The notes under the pieces: model-generated
What the model saw: the letters and a program-made list of their open reading frames with translations, nothing else
The model's database searches: none
What the model was told of the DNA's origin: nothing
Part shown: positions 10,400 through 22,159 of the stretch, piece by piece
Layout of the letters: the number at the start of each line of letters is the position of its first letter
Position numbering within the stretch: position 1 is the first letter of the stretch
Translations under genes and position numbers: made by a program
Assembly: GCA_944472135.2 (NCBI GenBank)
Contig: OX235262.1
Coordinates: 61,538,440-61,602,439 of the forward strand
Source: Trichobilharzia regenti
Taxonomy: Eukaryota > Platyhelminthes > Trematoda > Strigeidida > Schistosomatidae
Direction of reading: 5' to 3'
DNA: 64,000 nucleotides

Positions 10400-10615
10400 G
10401 TAACTAGTGTTACGTGTCCAGTCCTGTCTTCACTGTAGACTGAATTCTATCGGTCCTAGGTTTCGTGCTATTCGGCACTCATCATCAAGGCGTATGATCA
10501 ACCTTAAAGGAACTCATGTCCCTCCTGAGATTCGAACTTGCTCCACCCAGTGCTGCAGTCAGAGACATTACCACTGAGCTATTCGGGCTCGCGATTGACC
10601 TCCTGTAGGACTGTA
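10400..10615 (-). mobile_element. SINE-C copy (tRNA head plus hammerhead-like core)
   Basis: On the minus strand the element starts with GAATAGCTCAGTGGTAATG (a strong A-box), then AGTTCGAATCTC (B-box), then ATGATGA-GUGC-CGAAUA-GCAC-GAAAC, a hammerhead-like core with a perfect 4-bp stem II. Stem II differs from SINE-A/B (GUCC/GGAC). No convincing stem I was found. The head differs from the other families. Confidence 0.7.
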
Positions 10616-10634
10616 GTGGGTAGTTTGATTGGAC

Positions 10635-10715
10635 ACTAGTAACTGGTGTGACGTGTCTAGTCCTTTTTTTGGTGCAGACTGAATTCTATCAGCAGGTTCA
10701 AGGCTTCCTGCCGAT
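10635..10715 (-). mobile_element. Partial second SINE-C 3' end
   Basis: CTAGTAACTGGTGTGACGTGTCTAG and GCAGACTGAATTCTATC repeat the 3' end of the preceding SINE-C in the same orientation. The head and ribozyme are missing. It reads as a tandem partial copy or a second truncated insertion. Confidence 0.55.
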
Positions 10716-11205
10716 TGCCTCCAACCATCTAATATCAGGAAGTAGTGTTTGCTATATATTCAGACTAGTAAATGTATGATCAGTGTTGCCTTCACGTATA
10801 TACTCTTCATAGCTGTAGTCGACTAAAATTTAAAGCTGTGGCTTCAACGTTAGCAGTAAAGTTTGTGCGACTAATTTCGCCATCTGACAAATTATCGCAC
10901 TGTCGTTATTACCCAATTAAAAGTACAATAACAGGCAGAAAGATAAGTATTAGACAATAATTAAATGAGAACATCAATTTGGCATACTTAGCCAGCAGTA
11001 TTAAGAAGGGCTGAATGTGTTTTGAAATTTATCAGGTTATTAACGTCCCCAAAGTGTTAAGAATGAGTGTTAGACCTATGAAGTTACCCAATGTTTGTAA
11101 CCTTAATTGAAGCTGCATTTCATCCCCTTCAGAAATAGCTGGCTGGATTTACCTGCAAATCCAGTTATTACTGCTATTATTATTATTATTAGTAGTAATA
11201 GTGTT
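10716..11205. other. Unassigned sequence
   Basis: Nothing recognised apart from a short ATTATTATT tract near 11170-11190, which is the tail of the RTE-A copy that follows on the minus strand. Confidence 0.4.
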
Positions 11206-11960
11206 ACAATTCCTTTCAGTTCCGAGTGGAACATACGGCTTCAGAAGTATATTTCCATTCCATCCTTTCTCTGCAGTCCTCTGTATCTGGCTGCATGACT
11301 GACCATAAGCTCTCATCTTCTCCTCATACCATCTCATCCATTTCATCTTTGAACCCATACACAGCTAGTCGTTTCCCATGTAGGTCCCACTCGAGGACAT
11401 GGCGTATGATTTTACTCAACTATCTTCTCTATATGTGTCCGATCCATCTTGATTTTCTCCGGCGTATTTGTTGGGCGATCAGTTATTGTTTGATTCGCTT
11501 GCAAACTCCTTCTTGCTCAGCTTCTCTAATCATCTGATCTTCAGTAGCGAGCCAGGAAAGGCAGTTGGTGACAAATGTTTACAGTAGCCTGTTGGACGTG
11601 CTTTCGGTGATGCACACTCCACATCTCTAAACAATATAGAATAAATCAGTTGAGATTAATGCAGAGACAGACTTACACTCTGAATTTAGTGTAATGAATT
11701 CCTGCCTTGCTTTTCCGATCCTGATTTTGATATGCTAATTTGCACCACTGGTAATTTAAACGATGATGTTCAAATTGGTGAAAGAGGTGACTCTCTTCAA
11801 ATCTCTCCTGTTTAATGTGATTAAGTGTTTGTTGTTGTTGGTTGGTTATTTCCTTCACCTCTGTTTTCTCTATTTCCACTAGAAGTCCTGTCGTTACTAA
11901 CTCTTCAGCCAGTTTTTTCGGTTTTCTTCTGCACATCTTCGAGGTCATGTGACAATGGGA
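11170..11960 (-). mobile_element. Decayed RTE-A 3' part
   Basis: Minus strand: a traceable C-terminal region with an RxxRKWRW-like zone, WEWDLHGKRL..., a WYEEKMRAYGQ segment (frame at 11149-11358) and CGTATGTTCCACTCGGAAC before an AATAATAATAG tail. Upstream parts (11670-11950) include a KKLAEEL...EKTEVKEITNQQQQ zone seen in the other RTE-A copies. Frames are broken throughout. Confidence 0.65.
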
Positions 11961-13789
11961 ATAAATCCCTCACACTAAAAAGCATTTTCTAGATTCTGTG
12001 ACCCCATTGAGTTAAAGTATTTTCAGCAAGACTTGTATCTATAGTTTCAAGCGCAAAAGCATCATGGATTCAACAAAGCCTCAAAAAATACAGATTATCC
12101 AGTGTTCATTTGTGACTATATATCTGTCCTCTTGATGAATGTTTGTCTTCCGTCCAGAAAAAAATACCGCAGAAGTGACACCAAGGATATTTTAAGTATG
12201 CAACTGTGTACTGACTGAATAGGCTTTATCTGTAAGTTTTTTTCAAAAATTGTATTTCTCTATTTTCCAGTAAACTATATCAAACAAAGAACCACAGCAA
12301 TAGAATAAGTGTGACTGCCATGGATAACAAAAAGAAACCAGTAAATTCTTATGTGATTTGTACAGTGGTGGTAATACACTGGCTCATTTCTATGCATTAA
12401 AAAACTTCAAATAAATGAGAATTTGAAAAATCGTGGAAGCAATCGACGAAAGTCAATCAAAATTATTTCACTTTTGGTTTTTGTTAAAAAATGAAAGAAC
12501 TATATGTACTAGGGTTATAAAAAATGTTTACCTTTCTTTCTTTCTTCCAAAAGTTTTACATATTGAAAAAACAAAAATTATTGTGAGTAGTTTTATATAT
12601 TTTTGACTTTTTGACAGGAAATATCCGCCTACAAAACAACACTGACCAGAATCAACATTATAACAAGACTCATAAAATTATGCAACGCTGAATTCATTAT
12701 GTGCTTTTATGTGAGAAAATAAAATTTGTAGTCAGATTGTTAGGCATGACACTTTTTTTCCCTACAAAATCTGTTCATCAGACAGCAGCATTAAGAACAT
12801 GCGTGAGCAAAAATCCACCATAATCAAACCACCTTTGAAAGAGTAACCGATTTCGGAAATTAATAGCCTTGTATTCCTGCACTTACGAAATACTCACCGT
12901 TTACAAGCGTGAAAGTTCCCCTTGAACTATACAAATTATAAGATTTTATTGATCCCAGAGATTTAGGGGTATGCACTTAGTGTTTCTATTAAAACGATAA
13001 GTGCATAAATACTTCTATGGACTTCTGGATAACTTATCTTCAATAGTCTGTCCATTTTCTTGAATCTGGAAGACCAGTTAAGGATTCATTCTTAGTTCCC
13101 TGAGATGATAATACTATATGTTGATAACTGACTGTCAATGAATTCTTTTTTATATACTACCACTTTGGTTACAATCAAAGTTGAGCAACCACATATGTGA
13201 GAATTTTCTTCCTATCTGTGGTCAATACAAAAGCTCTAGAAATCTCGTTTTTCCCTCACAGCACTTTTTAAAATGAATGCAAGCGAGCATAACGAAAAGG
13301 ATTATTCCAAATATTATCCAGAAACTACTAGAAGCCGAATTCCTCGAACACAAGAAAGGGTCAAAGTTTTCACCAGACGGAGTGAACTATATATTCAGAC
13401 GAGACAAGTTGATATGTCGTTGTTTTCTTTGCCTGCTTCTAGATTTCTAGATATTTTCTCATTTTCTACCAATAATCATATCGTGTTTTTATGCCTAAGA
13501 ACTTAAGATGTTCCTTTTTCGAGATGACAAACATTAATTGATAGAAATTAAGAGTAATATAAGTTCAGAATGTGATGGATGTTGTTAAAGACAAAAGGAT
13601 TGACTGTTTATGCAATAATTTGACCAGTACTCTTAAGATTATACAGTTCAGAATCTTTCTAAGTTGAGACCAAGTTAGACGGGAAAGAGTATAACAATAT
13701 GATGGGTTATGTAACAACAGAAAATATTCAGATTAGGGGATTTTTGTGAATTTGGTTTAATTTCACTCCTCAGTTTCCTTTATAAACAA
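11961..13789. other. Unassigned sequence; possible PLE traces
   Basis: At 12757-12781 the minus strand has CTGATGA, 14 bases, then GAAA, resembling the PLE-end hammerhead core at 26.3 kb. About 12100-12230 on the plus strand could be a very decayed PLE RT segment (LSMQLCTD, ICKFFSK), but I cannot support it. Nothing else was recognised. Confidence 0.3.
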
Positions 13790-14350
13790 CCCCCAGTGAT
13801 CGAGATCACTGAAAACCAGGAAGCACTGGGCACCTGTTTCATCCTACTTTGGGACTCTCAATCAGTGTGCATCCACCACTCTGCTAGGAATTCAGTAATC
13901 ATCGGTGAGTGGATTACTGATATTCAGACCATAAAATAGTAACAAAGGCTTTGGCTAGGTAACATTCAGAGGAAAAGGGTGGGATTTTTTGAACAGGAGA
14001 GAAGGCATAGGTAAATGCATAACTTAATGAAAACTGTATACTTTGTTATGTATTTCTAATCACTGTAGTGGTGCAAGATTCACCACCTTCTCTTTCTGCA
14101 TACACAGATTCGGTTTCAATTGTTTGATGACGATTGCCGTAGCGAAACGTAGCATTCTGGGTTTGTATTACCACAAAATTTCCACAGTATGACTAGTGTC
14201 AAAGCTTTTGAAATTTTTTTGCTATCGACTTCTGAAAATTCGACATTGAATTGACGATACTTTTCCAGTGATGAAACGACGCCATTTTCTAAAACTCATT
14301 TAAGTGGTCGCTACAATTATGTGGTAAGTCCCACGAAATAAAGTGGTCTA
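13790..14350. repeat. Unassigned dispersed repeat, copy 1
   Basis: This stretch is homologous in the same order to 40841-41405. It begins with a SINE-A-like hammerhead fragment on the minus strand (CACTG...CAGTG stem ends, GAAAC) and continues through GTATACTTTGTTAT, CTTTCTGCAT, CAATTGTTTGATGACG and ATGACTAGTG. No coding capacity is visible in either copy. Confidence 0.6.
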
Positions 14351-14379
14351 GATTCTTTTAAAGAAAAAATCCATATTCA

Positions 14380-15450
14380 AAAAACAGAAAGATTCGGCGA
14401 AGAAATATTTACTTTTCAATTCGATACTCATCTCTGGCTGTACTCTAATATATATATATAGCATTTTGATTACAGTACACAACAATTTACCGATCAAGTG
14501 GCGATATGTTTGTTAACAATAATTAGTCAGTGTCAAAATGTCAATGGGTTGTTTATTAACGAAGAAAAAACCAATGTGCATAAAACTGCAGTTCCGCGGT
14601 GACAACGTCAGCGAAATAATAACACAGCGCCTGAAGAATGCAGTCAAAACAGCTTATTATGCAGCAGAGGTACGTTGTCTTTTCACAACCACCCTTATTC
14701 TATGTTCGAGAAATAAGGATAAACTACCTTAATTTGCCTCTTCTATGTGCATCTACCAGTTTGACAGCAGCTGCGGAGCCAGCTACACTGGGCGTACAAT
14801 TAGGCAGGTTCATCATCGTTTTTCCGAACAACATCCAACATGGTTAAGCAAGGGACAAACAAGATCTATTCGTAGCTTTATTGTAGCACACCTTGTAGAT
14901 AGTGAGCATAAGACTGACGTTAATACAGCATTTAAAATTATTTATCGCCTTCCTACTAATCTTAATTTTGCTATACGAGTTCGTCTTCTACAGACAGCTG
15001 ACGCAATAGGAATCCACCTGAAGAAGCCAAGCCTGTGTGTTCAGAAGAGATTTGTACAGCCACTATCCTTACCTTAGCCATCGTTACATGAATGTATAAA
15101 CCGGACTACTTCGCCCTCCTCCCCCTAAACATTCACAAATTATAAAAATTATAATTGTCCAAATTATTTCATTTTTACTGACCACTTCATCTTTAATTTA
15201 CGTGTTATCCTTGTAAAATTCATTTATTCTAACCATTTCTACCTTTTAAATGTGTATTGATTTTCTTCGTTTATTATCAACCCATTGACAGTTTGACACT
15301 GACTAATTATTGTTAACAAACATATCGCCACTTGATTGGTAAATTGTTGTGTATTGTAATGAAAGAGCTATATATATTAGAGTAGAGCCAGAGATGAGGA
15401 TCTAACTGAAAAGTAAATATTTCTTCACTCAATCTTTCAGTTCACTTACC
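14380..15450 (+). mobile_element. PLE endonuclease copy inside inverted 3' ends
   Basis: The left arm (about 14387-14570, minus) and right arm (about 15268-15442, plus) are inverted copies of the element's 3' end, including ATATCGCCACTTGAT and ATTATTGTTAACAAAC. Between them lies a frameshifted endonuclease: CIYQFDSSCGASYTGRT (frame at 14745-15077) with YTG in place of YIG, a SEQHPTWL segment and the terminal LCVQKRFVQPLSLP. CATATTC at 14372-14378 and 15452-15458 may be a 7-bp target-site duplication. Both arms carry GAGATGA-N10-GAAA (14414-14434 minus, 15391-15411 plus), a decayed hammerhead core. Confidence 0.75.
14745..15077 (+). pseudogene. PLE GIY-YIG endonuclease fragment
   Basis: About 110 codons from the zinc-ligand region to the conserved C-terminal LCVQKxFVxPLxLP. 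One cysteine is replaced by serine and the YIG core reads YTG. The preceding linker (IKLQFRGDN..., about 14580-14670) is in another frame, so the protein is broken. Confidence 0.7.
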
Positions 15451-15799
15451 GCATATTCCCATTTCAATTCTGGATGAAATATACTTATAGGAAGGACAAG
15501 TTCAGTAAAAATTGGTGACTTCTCACTATGCGCGGCATCACGAAAGGAGATACTTGGTTGGTGGCTTACTATAATTCATATATGCCGAAAAAACCTTATT
15601 TGAACGTTTAGAAGGCAATAAAATGACGGAAGAAACACTAATTTTCAATGGTATCCTTGTCAGATGCTCTACTCTAATGCATTGGGTATTGTAAGTACAA
15701 CATCTAATTGACCAGTCTAATGATGATAAGATTTTCGATAACCATTTCCCGATAATGATTAGTCAATAACATTAGTCCAGTTACATCATAGGGTATGAT

Positions 15800-16350
15800 A
15801 AGGCATTTTCATCCTGGAATTCTCGAGAAACATACGGTATATTTCGTCAAGGGGTGAATAAAGTAGATTAACTGCTCTCAAAACACTAATTCTACCACTC
15901 ACAATAACAAAGCGTTCAGGGCTACATATACATCGTATTCCTGTCAACCTCTGCTTTGCATTACATAAAGCAAAATGCATCGGAATCTTATTGAAGAAGA
16001 AATTCGCATCGCGATTTCCTCTCCTTTGGCCATCTTCATATGGACATAAAAAACGATCTTTTACCCTTCCCCTTAGACCATTTACAGTTTCTTATTATTT
16101 TGGTTATTTGGTGTTTCCATCATCCTTAACTGTTCTAATGGAATCACTTCTAGCAATCTCATCAGTAGCTTGTTCTTCCCAAATTTCAGTAACATCCTGT
16201 TTTAATTACCGAAAATATTTCTACCCTTTAGTTGTTGGTAAATTACCAACTGACAATTAATTGTTAACAATTATATCATAACACCACATTCATTAGAGGA
16301 GATCTACTAAACGAAAAGTTAATATTTCTTCACTCAGCTGGTTATCTCCC
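15800..16350 (+). mobile_element. Decayed PLE 3' end
   Basis: A KKKFASRFPLLWPSS frame at 15991 resembles the PLE C-terminal KxFVxPxxLPW. The tail shares TTAACAATTATATCA, ACGAAAAGTTAATATTTCTTCACTC and the GAGGAGA-N10-GAAA spacing with the neighbour at 14.4-15.4 kb. It appears to be an older copy of the same PLE family, with no recognisable arm. Confidence 0.5.
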
Positions 16351-16849
16351 AACATGTTTTTATCTTTTGCACTGTGCACAAGATTTTTTTTCTTCAGGAA
16401 AACAAAGTATACTGAGATGATGCTACTTTTAGAAGTTAATAAACGGCAGTGTACTTTAGCCAAACTTTAAGACAGTAGTTGATTACGCAACTGCTGTAAA
16501 AGATTTCTTTGTGTAATTTTAAACAGATTGTATTCATGAATTTAAAAAAAGATAAAAAAAAGAAACACTAGAAGGATCATGGTTTTCCGTTTACAACAGA
16601 ATCTAGACTTACTGCTGACAATTACAACGCATTTTTCCCGCTGATTTGGTGTTTTCTTTTACCTAAAATAAGTATAAAATTAGATATCAGACGAAGAAAG
16701 TGCATCAAAATCACTCACTTCAGTTATACAATTAGTATGCTTATGAATTTGTATCCCATTTTCTCTCTCGCACACCCACATGGTAGTATCAACCGTATTT
16801 TTGTGTTTATTCATATTTTTGATCCTCCACTGACATGCCTTGATTTAAT
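16351..16849. other. Unassigned AT-rich sequence
   Basis: No gene, repeat family or RNA signal recognised. Confidence 0.45.
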
Positions 16850-18320
16850 TATTTATTATTATTATTGCTCCCTTGGGTTCCTAGTGGAACATAGGGCTTC
16901 AACTGCACGTCTCCGTTTTCTTCTGTCTTCTGCTATACTTTTCGCCTGCATCCATGGTAATCCATATTCTTTCAACTCCCCTTCACACGATCTCCTCCAT
17001 GTCATCCTTGAACGTCCCACACGCCGCTTCCCTTTCGGGTTCCACTCGAGGGATTGACGCGCGATGTCACCCAGCGGTCTCCTCAGCGAGTGTCCGATCC
17101 ATCTCCACTTTCTCCTGCATATTTGTTGGGCGATTGGTTCTTGCTTTGTTTGTTCCCAAAATTCCTTGTTGGTGATTCTTTCCGGCCATCTGATCTTCAG
17201 TATTGAGCGAAGACAGTTGTTAATAAAGGTCTGCAACAGACTGTTGGAAATATTCTTTGTGACCCGCCCACCCGACAAGTTTCTGCTCCGTAAAGAAGAA
17301 CTGACCTGACGTTTGTATTTAAAATCCGACTGAATTTTGTTGTTGATGCTGGCTGAGTGACGAAGATTTCCAGATTGGTTGTTTCAGGTTGATGAGTAAA
17401 TGTGTTTCTCGCCTTCCCGATTCTCGCTCGATTTGACATCCTCGTCCGTTCCAACTGCCTGTAGTTGAGACAATGCTCCCTAGATCAGTGAGTGGATGAA
17501 GTAACCTCTTTCGAATCCCTCCCGTTGATGGTGATTGGCACTGGATGTTTCTGCTGTTGTTGTCGTCGTTGGTTGGTTGGTTATTTTCATAACCTCCGTC
17601 TTGTCTATGTTTACCTGGAGTCCTGTCTTCGTCGGCTGCTTGTTCGACCAGTTTGTCGGTTTTCGCTTGTAAGTCTTCGATTTTGTGTGACATCAAACAT
17701 ATATCATCCACGCGCGAAATTCAGGTCTTCTAGGTTCTTCACGTCGGTCCAGGATATTCCTGTCTTCTCGTTTCCCACAGTCTGACGCATAATCCAGTCC
17801 ACCACAATTAGGAATACCATCGGTGATAGTAAGCACCCTTGTATGACTCCTGTGCTCACTCCAAACGCCTCGCTGAGTTTTCCGTTGTGGATCACTTGAC
17901 ATGTGCCGTTGTCGTACAGCTGTTGAATAAGGTTGATGAATATTTGGGGTATACCGTAGTACTCGAGTAGTATCCAAATCACTTCACGGTCAACGCTGTC
18001 GAAGACCTTCTCAAAGTCTATAAAGTTGAGGTAGAGGTTTGATTGCCATTCCATGCTTAGTTCTGTGATGATGATGCGTAGAGTTGCAATTTGGTCAGTA
18101 CATGATTTGCCTTTCCTGAATCCAGCTTGTTCTGGTCGGAGTTCTGTCTCAAGTGCGTCCTTTAATCTCTCCAGGATGATGCGACTCAGGATTTTACTTG
18201 GCGTCGATAGGAGCATGATTCCTCGCCAGTTCTTGCTAATGAGCTCCTTGAGCAACACCTTTAATATGAAGCTGATAATCTCTGCAAAGGTATACAGCAG
18301 TGGGAAATCGGTAATTACTA
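16850..18320 (-). mobile_element. 5'-truncated RTE-A copy, best preserved
   Basis: Minus strand, 3' tail at left: AATAATAATAAT follows a short 3' UTR (GAAGCCCTATGTTCCACTAGG...). Coding parts in order are an RT region (17704-18348), a linker with a YLGSIVSTTGSW-type segment, and the C-terminal IRWPERITN...RRKWRWIGH...GRSRMTWRR segment (16862-17278). Frames shift several times and the endonuclease is missing. The 5' end lies close to the 3' end of the next RTE-A copy, so it inserted next to or in that copy's tail. Confidence 0.8.
17704..18240 (-). pseudogene. RTE-A reverse transcriptase fragment
   Basis: The frame shows NWRGIMLLSTPSKILSRII, ELRPEQAGFRKGKSC, the motif A region NFIDFEKVFDSVDR, and the motif B region VSTGVIQGCLLSP, all in the order of an RTE-like non-LTR RT. 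It ends before the catalytic YADD region, which is not in this frame. The first 30 or so codons of the longer open frame (up to 18348) do not match other copies and lie beyond the element's truncated 5' end. Confidence 0.8.
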
Positions 18321-18324
18321 TCAT

Positions 18325-19760
18325 TATTCCCTTGGGTTCCGAGTACAATATAGGGCTTCAACAACACATCTTCACTTTCTTTTACCTCCTTCTATCCTTT
18401 TCCACTGGGCCTATGATTGTTCATAAACTTCATCTCCTCTTCCTCCTCCTTACACGACTTACTCTATGTCTCCTTCGCACCAAAGACCTCTTGTCATTGT
18501 TTCCTATTTGGATTTCACTGAAGCTATGGCCCGCCTCGTGATGTTATTCGATGGCTTCTTCAGTATATGTCCTATCCATCTCCATCTTCGCCTACACACT
18601 TGTTCAGCAGTCAGCTTTTGGTTGGTTTGTTGTTAGCCAGAGTTTATTGTTGCTAATTCGTTCTGGCTGGCCATTTGATTTTTACTATGTAACGAAGGCA
18701 GTTGTTGATAAAAGTCTATAACTTATCTGAAATGCTGTTCAGGACACGCCGTGCAAGTTTCTGACCCATAAAGAAGAACTGACTGACTGACTTCACACTG
18801 GTGTCGAAAATATGAATCTTATTCTTTATGCTGGTTGAGTGAAGTAGAAGAGTTTCAGACTGGTTTCAAGTTGATGAAGATGTATCTTGTTTTTTCCTAT
18901 TCTGACCCACTTTGGCAGCCTCATCAGTTCTGTCTGTAGTTGAAACGATGCTCCTCAGATAAGTGAAGGAATCAACCTCTGTCGAATCCCTCTAGTTGAC
19001 GTTGATTGGTGCTGGTTGTTGTTGGTTGGTTGGTTGTCTTCATCACTTCCGTCTTCTTCATGTTTACGTGGAGTTCTAATTTCTCTGTTTGCATTTTCAG
19101 CCTGTTCGTTGATTTTCGCCTGTAAGTCTTCGAGTTTCTGTGACATTAGGCATATACCATCTGCGAAATCCAGATCTTTTAAGGTTTTCTTGTGGGTGGT
19201 ACAGCGTTTTCTTTTCACTCACTCTCTGTGTACAGTCTGAAAAATTTTAATTAATTTTCTTTTTAATTTTTGGATTTACAGCTTGATTCCACACTGTGAT
19301 TTTGGTACAAGTATGGAATTTTCAGCATGGATATCTGTAGCCCAAATTTTGCAGGCCGACCATAGATATCAGGTGTGCGTCGGTGCGGGCTCGAACCTCG
19401 GACCATGTACATGGTCGGCGAGAGTCCTAACTACTGTGCCACCGACGCACCTCAATTAAAAACATCCTCGGTGAATAAAGGCAGCCAATCTTATCTTACT
19501 GCTGTATTCCCTTTGACGCCTCGCTGATTTTTATGTTGTGCATCATCTGACAGGCAACACTACCATATAGCAAGCTCTTGAATGAGGTTGATTAAGATTT
19601 GGGCACTGTATATCATAGTGTTAAGTCAGTTTCTAAACTAACTCTTGATCAACACTGTCTAGTGAAGACCTTTTTGGAGTCGATAAAGTTGAGGTAGAGG
19701 TCTATCTGCCATTATATAGTGGGCTGTGTTCGATGACGATGCGTTGATTTGCAATTTATG
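18325..19760 (-). mobile_element. Older RTE-A copy interrupted by SINE-D
   Basis: The minus strand again starts (left) with the RTE-A 3' end (CCCTATATTGTACTCGGAAC...) and runs through linker sequence (LKDLDFADGICLMSQKLEDL, 18955-19218) and decayed RT (19460-19745). It is more diverged than the copy at 16.85 kb. A SINE-D sits at 19271-19450 between linker and RT. Confidence 0.7.
19271..19450 (-). mobile_element. SINE-D copy nested in RTE-A
   Basis: Same head, B-box-like GGTTCGAGCCC and body as the copy at 4102. RTE-A sequence is recognisable on both sides, so the SINE came later. I could not define a clean target-site duplication. Confidence 0.85.
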
Positions 19761-20595
19761 TGCATACCTTTGGTATTTTAATTTTGATTATTTTCCTGGA
19801 GATATTCATAACGGTCTGCCGAACTGTTTATTTCAGTTTCTCCGAGATTTATACGAATATATATTTTTTGTATGTATCTACTTTTTATTTGACGCCTAAT
19901 TTTTGTGCAACTAATGGGTTTAATCTTAATCAGAGTTCAAATAATAAACTTAAGGGATTTCATGTTAAGCTTACTTATTCGTGGATTGATTGTGTAACAG
20001 TTAAAAACTGCTCTGAGAAGTGAGCATGAAATACAAGGAAATGAATAAAAATAATTGAAGGACACGCTGTACAGGAGCCGTAATGTCTCCAAAGTAGAAA
20101 TTATTTCACTGACTGAGAACGAAGGGCTAGATTCAGTCTATATTTACTCTGCAAATACTTTCATTAGTGAACTCAGTTTCATTAGCATAAGTCGAAACAG
20201 TGTCAAACAGCTTAGATTGAATTGTTGATCATGTGGTGTCAGTAAGTGGTCACTACTTAGAGTGTGGGAAAAACTGTTTCTGGTTCGGATTATTTCCTTG
20301 CTTCTTAATGGCTTCCGCATGATAACTTCTTGAGTTCTTAACACTTCATCTAATTTTTTTCGCTTCAGCAAGTCGAGCAAAGCGATGATTTAAAATTCCA
20401 GGATGTTACCATAAACCACCTTTGTAAAGGACACATTTCCAAATAATAAAGTTGTTTGATACTTTGAGCTATTTTCATTTTGGACTGCGGAGAATTAGTT
20501 CGCTTTCCAATGTATGAGTCAATCTGAAAGAAGACATAAACACAGATTTCATCCTTGTCCACACCCATTATCAGGAAGTATCTGTAACCTTTAAG
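19761..20595. other. Unassigned sequence
   Basis: Open frames at 19760-20023 (+) and 20144-20380 (-) have no recognisable domain or context, and are not called as genes. Confidence 0.4.
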
Positions 20596-20795
20596 GAACT
20601 AATATTTTCTCTTGGAATTACACCCGTATCACTCAGTGCCACAGTCAAAACCTTTTCCAAAGAGGTATTTTGGCACGCAGTTGAACTCTTGCAGGCTAGT
20701 ATTGGATGCACTAACTGTCCATTGAGGAAAAATCAATGTCATGTGTCCAGTCCTTGATGTTGGTGTTGGCCGAACTTGTCAGTCTGTTTATAATG
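20596..20795 (-). mobile_element. Degenerate SINE-C copy
   Basis: ATGTGTCCAGTCCTTGATG at the right side and a decayed head region (CACTCAGTGCC...) follow the order of the SINE-C at 10400-10615. The ribozyme core is not preserved. Confidence 0.4.
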
Positions 20796-20949
20796 TGGTA
20801 ACCATGGTAGATTACTCGTGAGACCACTATTTTTCTTTATTACGAAAAGTTAACGTGGTGCGATATATGTATACGCCTGATTTAATTTGTTCATACAAGT
20901 ACTAAGGTGGATCGTTCTCATAAACTAATCGAAATAACAAATTGTTTCT

Positions 20950-21370
20950 CACATTTCTGAGCTTATTCAAACTATTCACAGTAATCAGCGACGATCTCTG
21001 CTAGAATGATGATATGATGGTAAATTGTTGTGGTTACGTCTGAAAGCTCTGAGCGAAACTTGTTGACGAATAGTAACGGAATACATTCTATGCTAAGAAA
21101 AATCATTGGTTTCATTCAGGCTTCGAACAGAAGTTCAGAGATTTTCTCACCGATTATCACTAGTGAATGTCCTATGAATCTATTCAAACAAAGAAATGTC
21201 GGTACCAGTCAATTTGAAGTTATGCCAACCATCATGTTATTTCTTCACAGGCTTAGTGATCACTGTCGTTAATAATATTAGTGCAAAAACCAGAATCATT
21301 TATCTTACGACATGGTAGAATGCATACCAACCACCCATGACTTCTAGATTCTATTCCCTGTCAGCTTATT
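20950..21370. repeat. Unassigned dispersed repeat, copy 1
   Basis: Homologous in the same orientation to 30510-30962: both have GAATGATGATATGATGGTAA, CCAACCATCATGTTATTTC and GTAGAATGCATACCAACCA in order. No coding, SINE or RT features were seen. The two copies differ by substitutions and a small insertion. Confidence 0.6.
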
Positions 21371-22159
21371 CCTAATCCGTTAAAGAGGGAAGTTGGGCGT
21401 GAATGTGGCAATCCTACCGCGTGAAATATGAATAACACCACATCTACTGAAACTCTAATGCTTGAAGCTCTATGTTCTACTTGGAACTCAGTGAACCAAA
21501 AAAATATGTGAACACAGATTGAATCTTTACTCAGTTTCACATAAAAATAAATGATTTTTAAAGTTTGTTGTAAACAAACAGAATTTGTATGACTCCTTGA
21601 TGATCGTCAAGACATTACATATTATTGTGTTGAATACTGAACAAGCTCCACGTGTGATCGCTGAAAACACACGAATATCATAAACAACGTCCAACGCTAA
21701 TTAGCATTAGTCTTCTGCCACGTCATGCAGAGAAGGGATTTAAGAAACGGTAATTTCAATTAGTGCAGTGTAAAACATGCACAAATCTCATTATTTCTGT
21801 CTACATATATAATTAAGCTTAGGAATATGATTAGGTTTATGAGTCTGTTTTTTACATTAGTAATTTTTGTTTTCAGAATGTTACCATAAGACATCAGAAA
21901 ACACTCGAGACATGACACCTGGATATCTTTTGTTAAAAAAAAAGATACTTTCTGTCCTTTCTTTCATAAAGCCATTTAAAATATTTCAGCGCTGCATGCT
22001 TGTATTACATAAGTCACTGGATTTACAAATTCCATACACTTAACACAGGAATACAGTTTGTAAGTTAGTTTTTTAATTGACATTACTTGTACTGGATAGT
22101 TTTTGTGTGCAAATAAGCTGTTAAAGCAATAAGTCACCCAATTACTGCCAAGTTTAACT
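21371..22159. other. Unassigned sequence
   Basis: Nothing recognised. Confidence 0.45.

Noticed and set aside
12040..12300. PLE RT segment on the plus strand
   Set aside because: Only isolated residues fit; no motif A, B or C could be placed.
14538..14732. Protein beginning MSMGCLLTKKKP
   Set aside because: Its start lies in the inverted PLE arm and runs into a broken linker; part of the PLE pseudogene.
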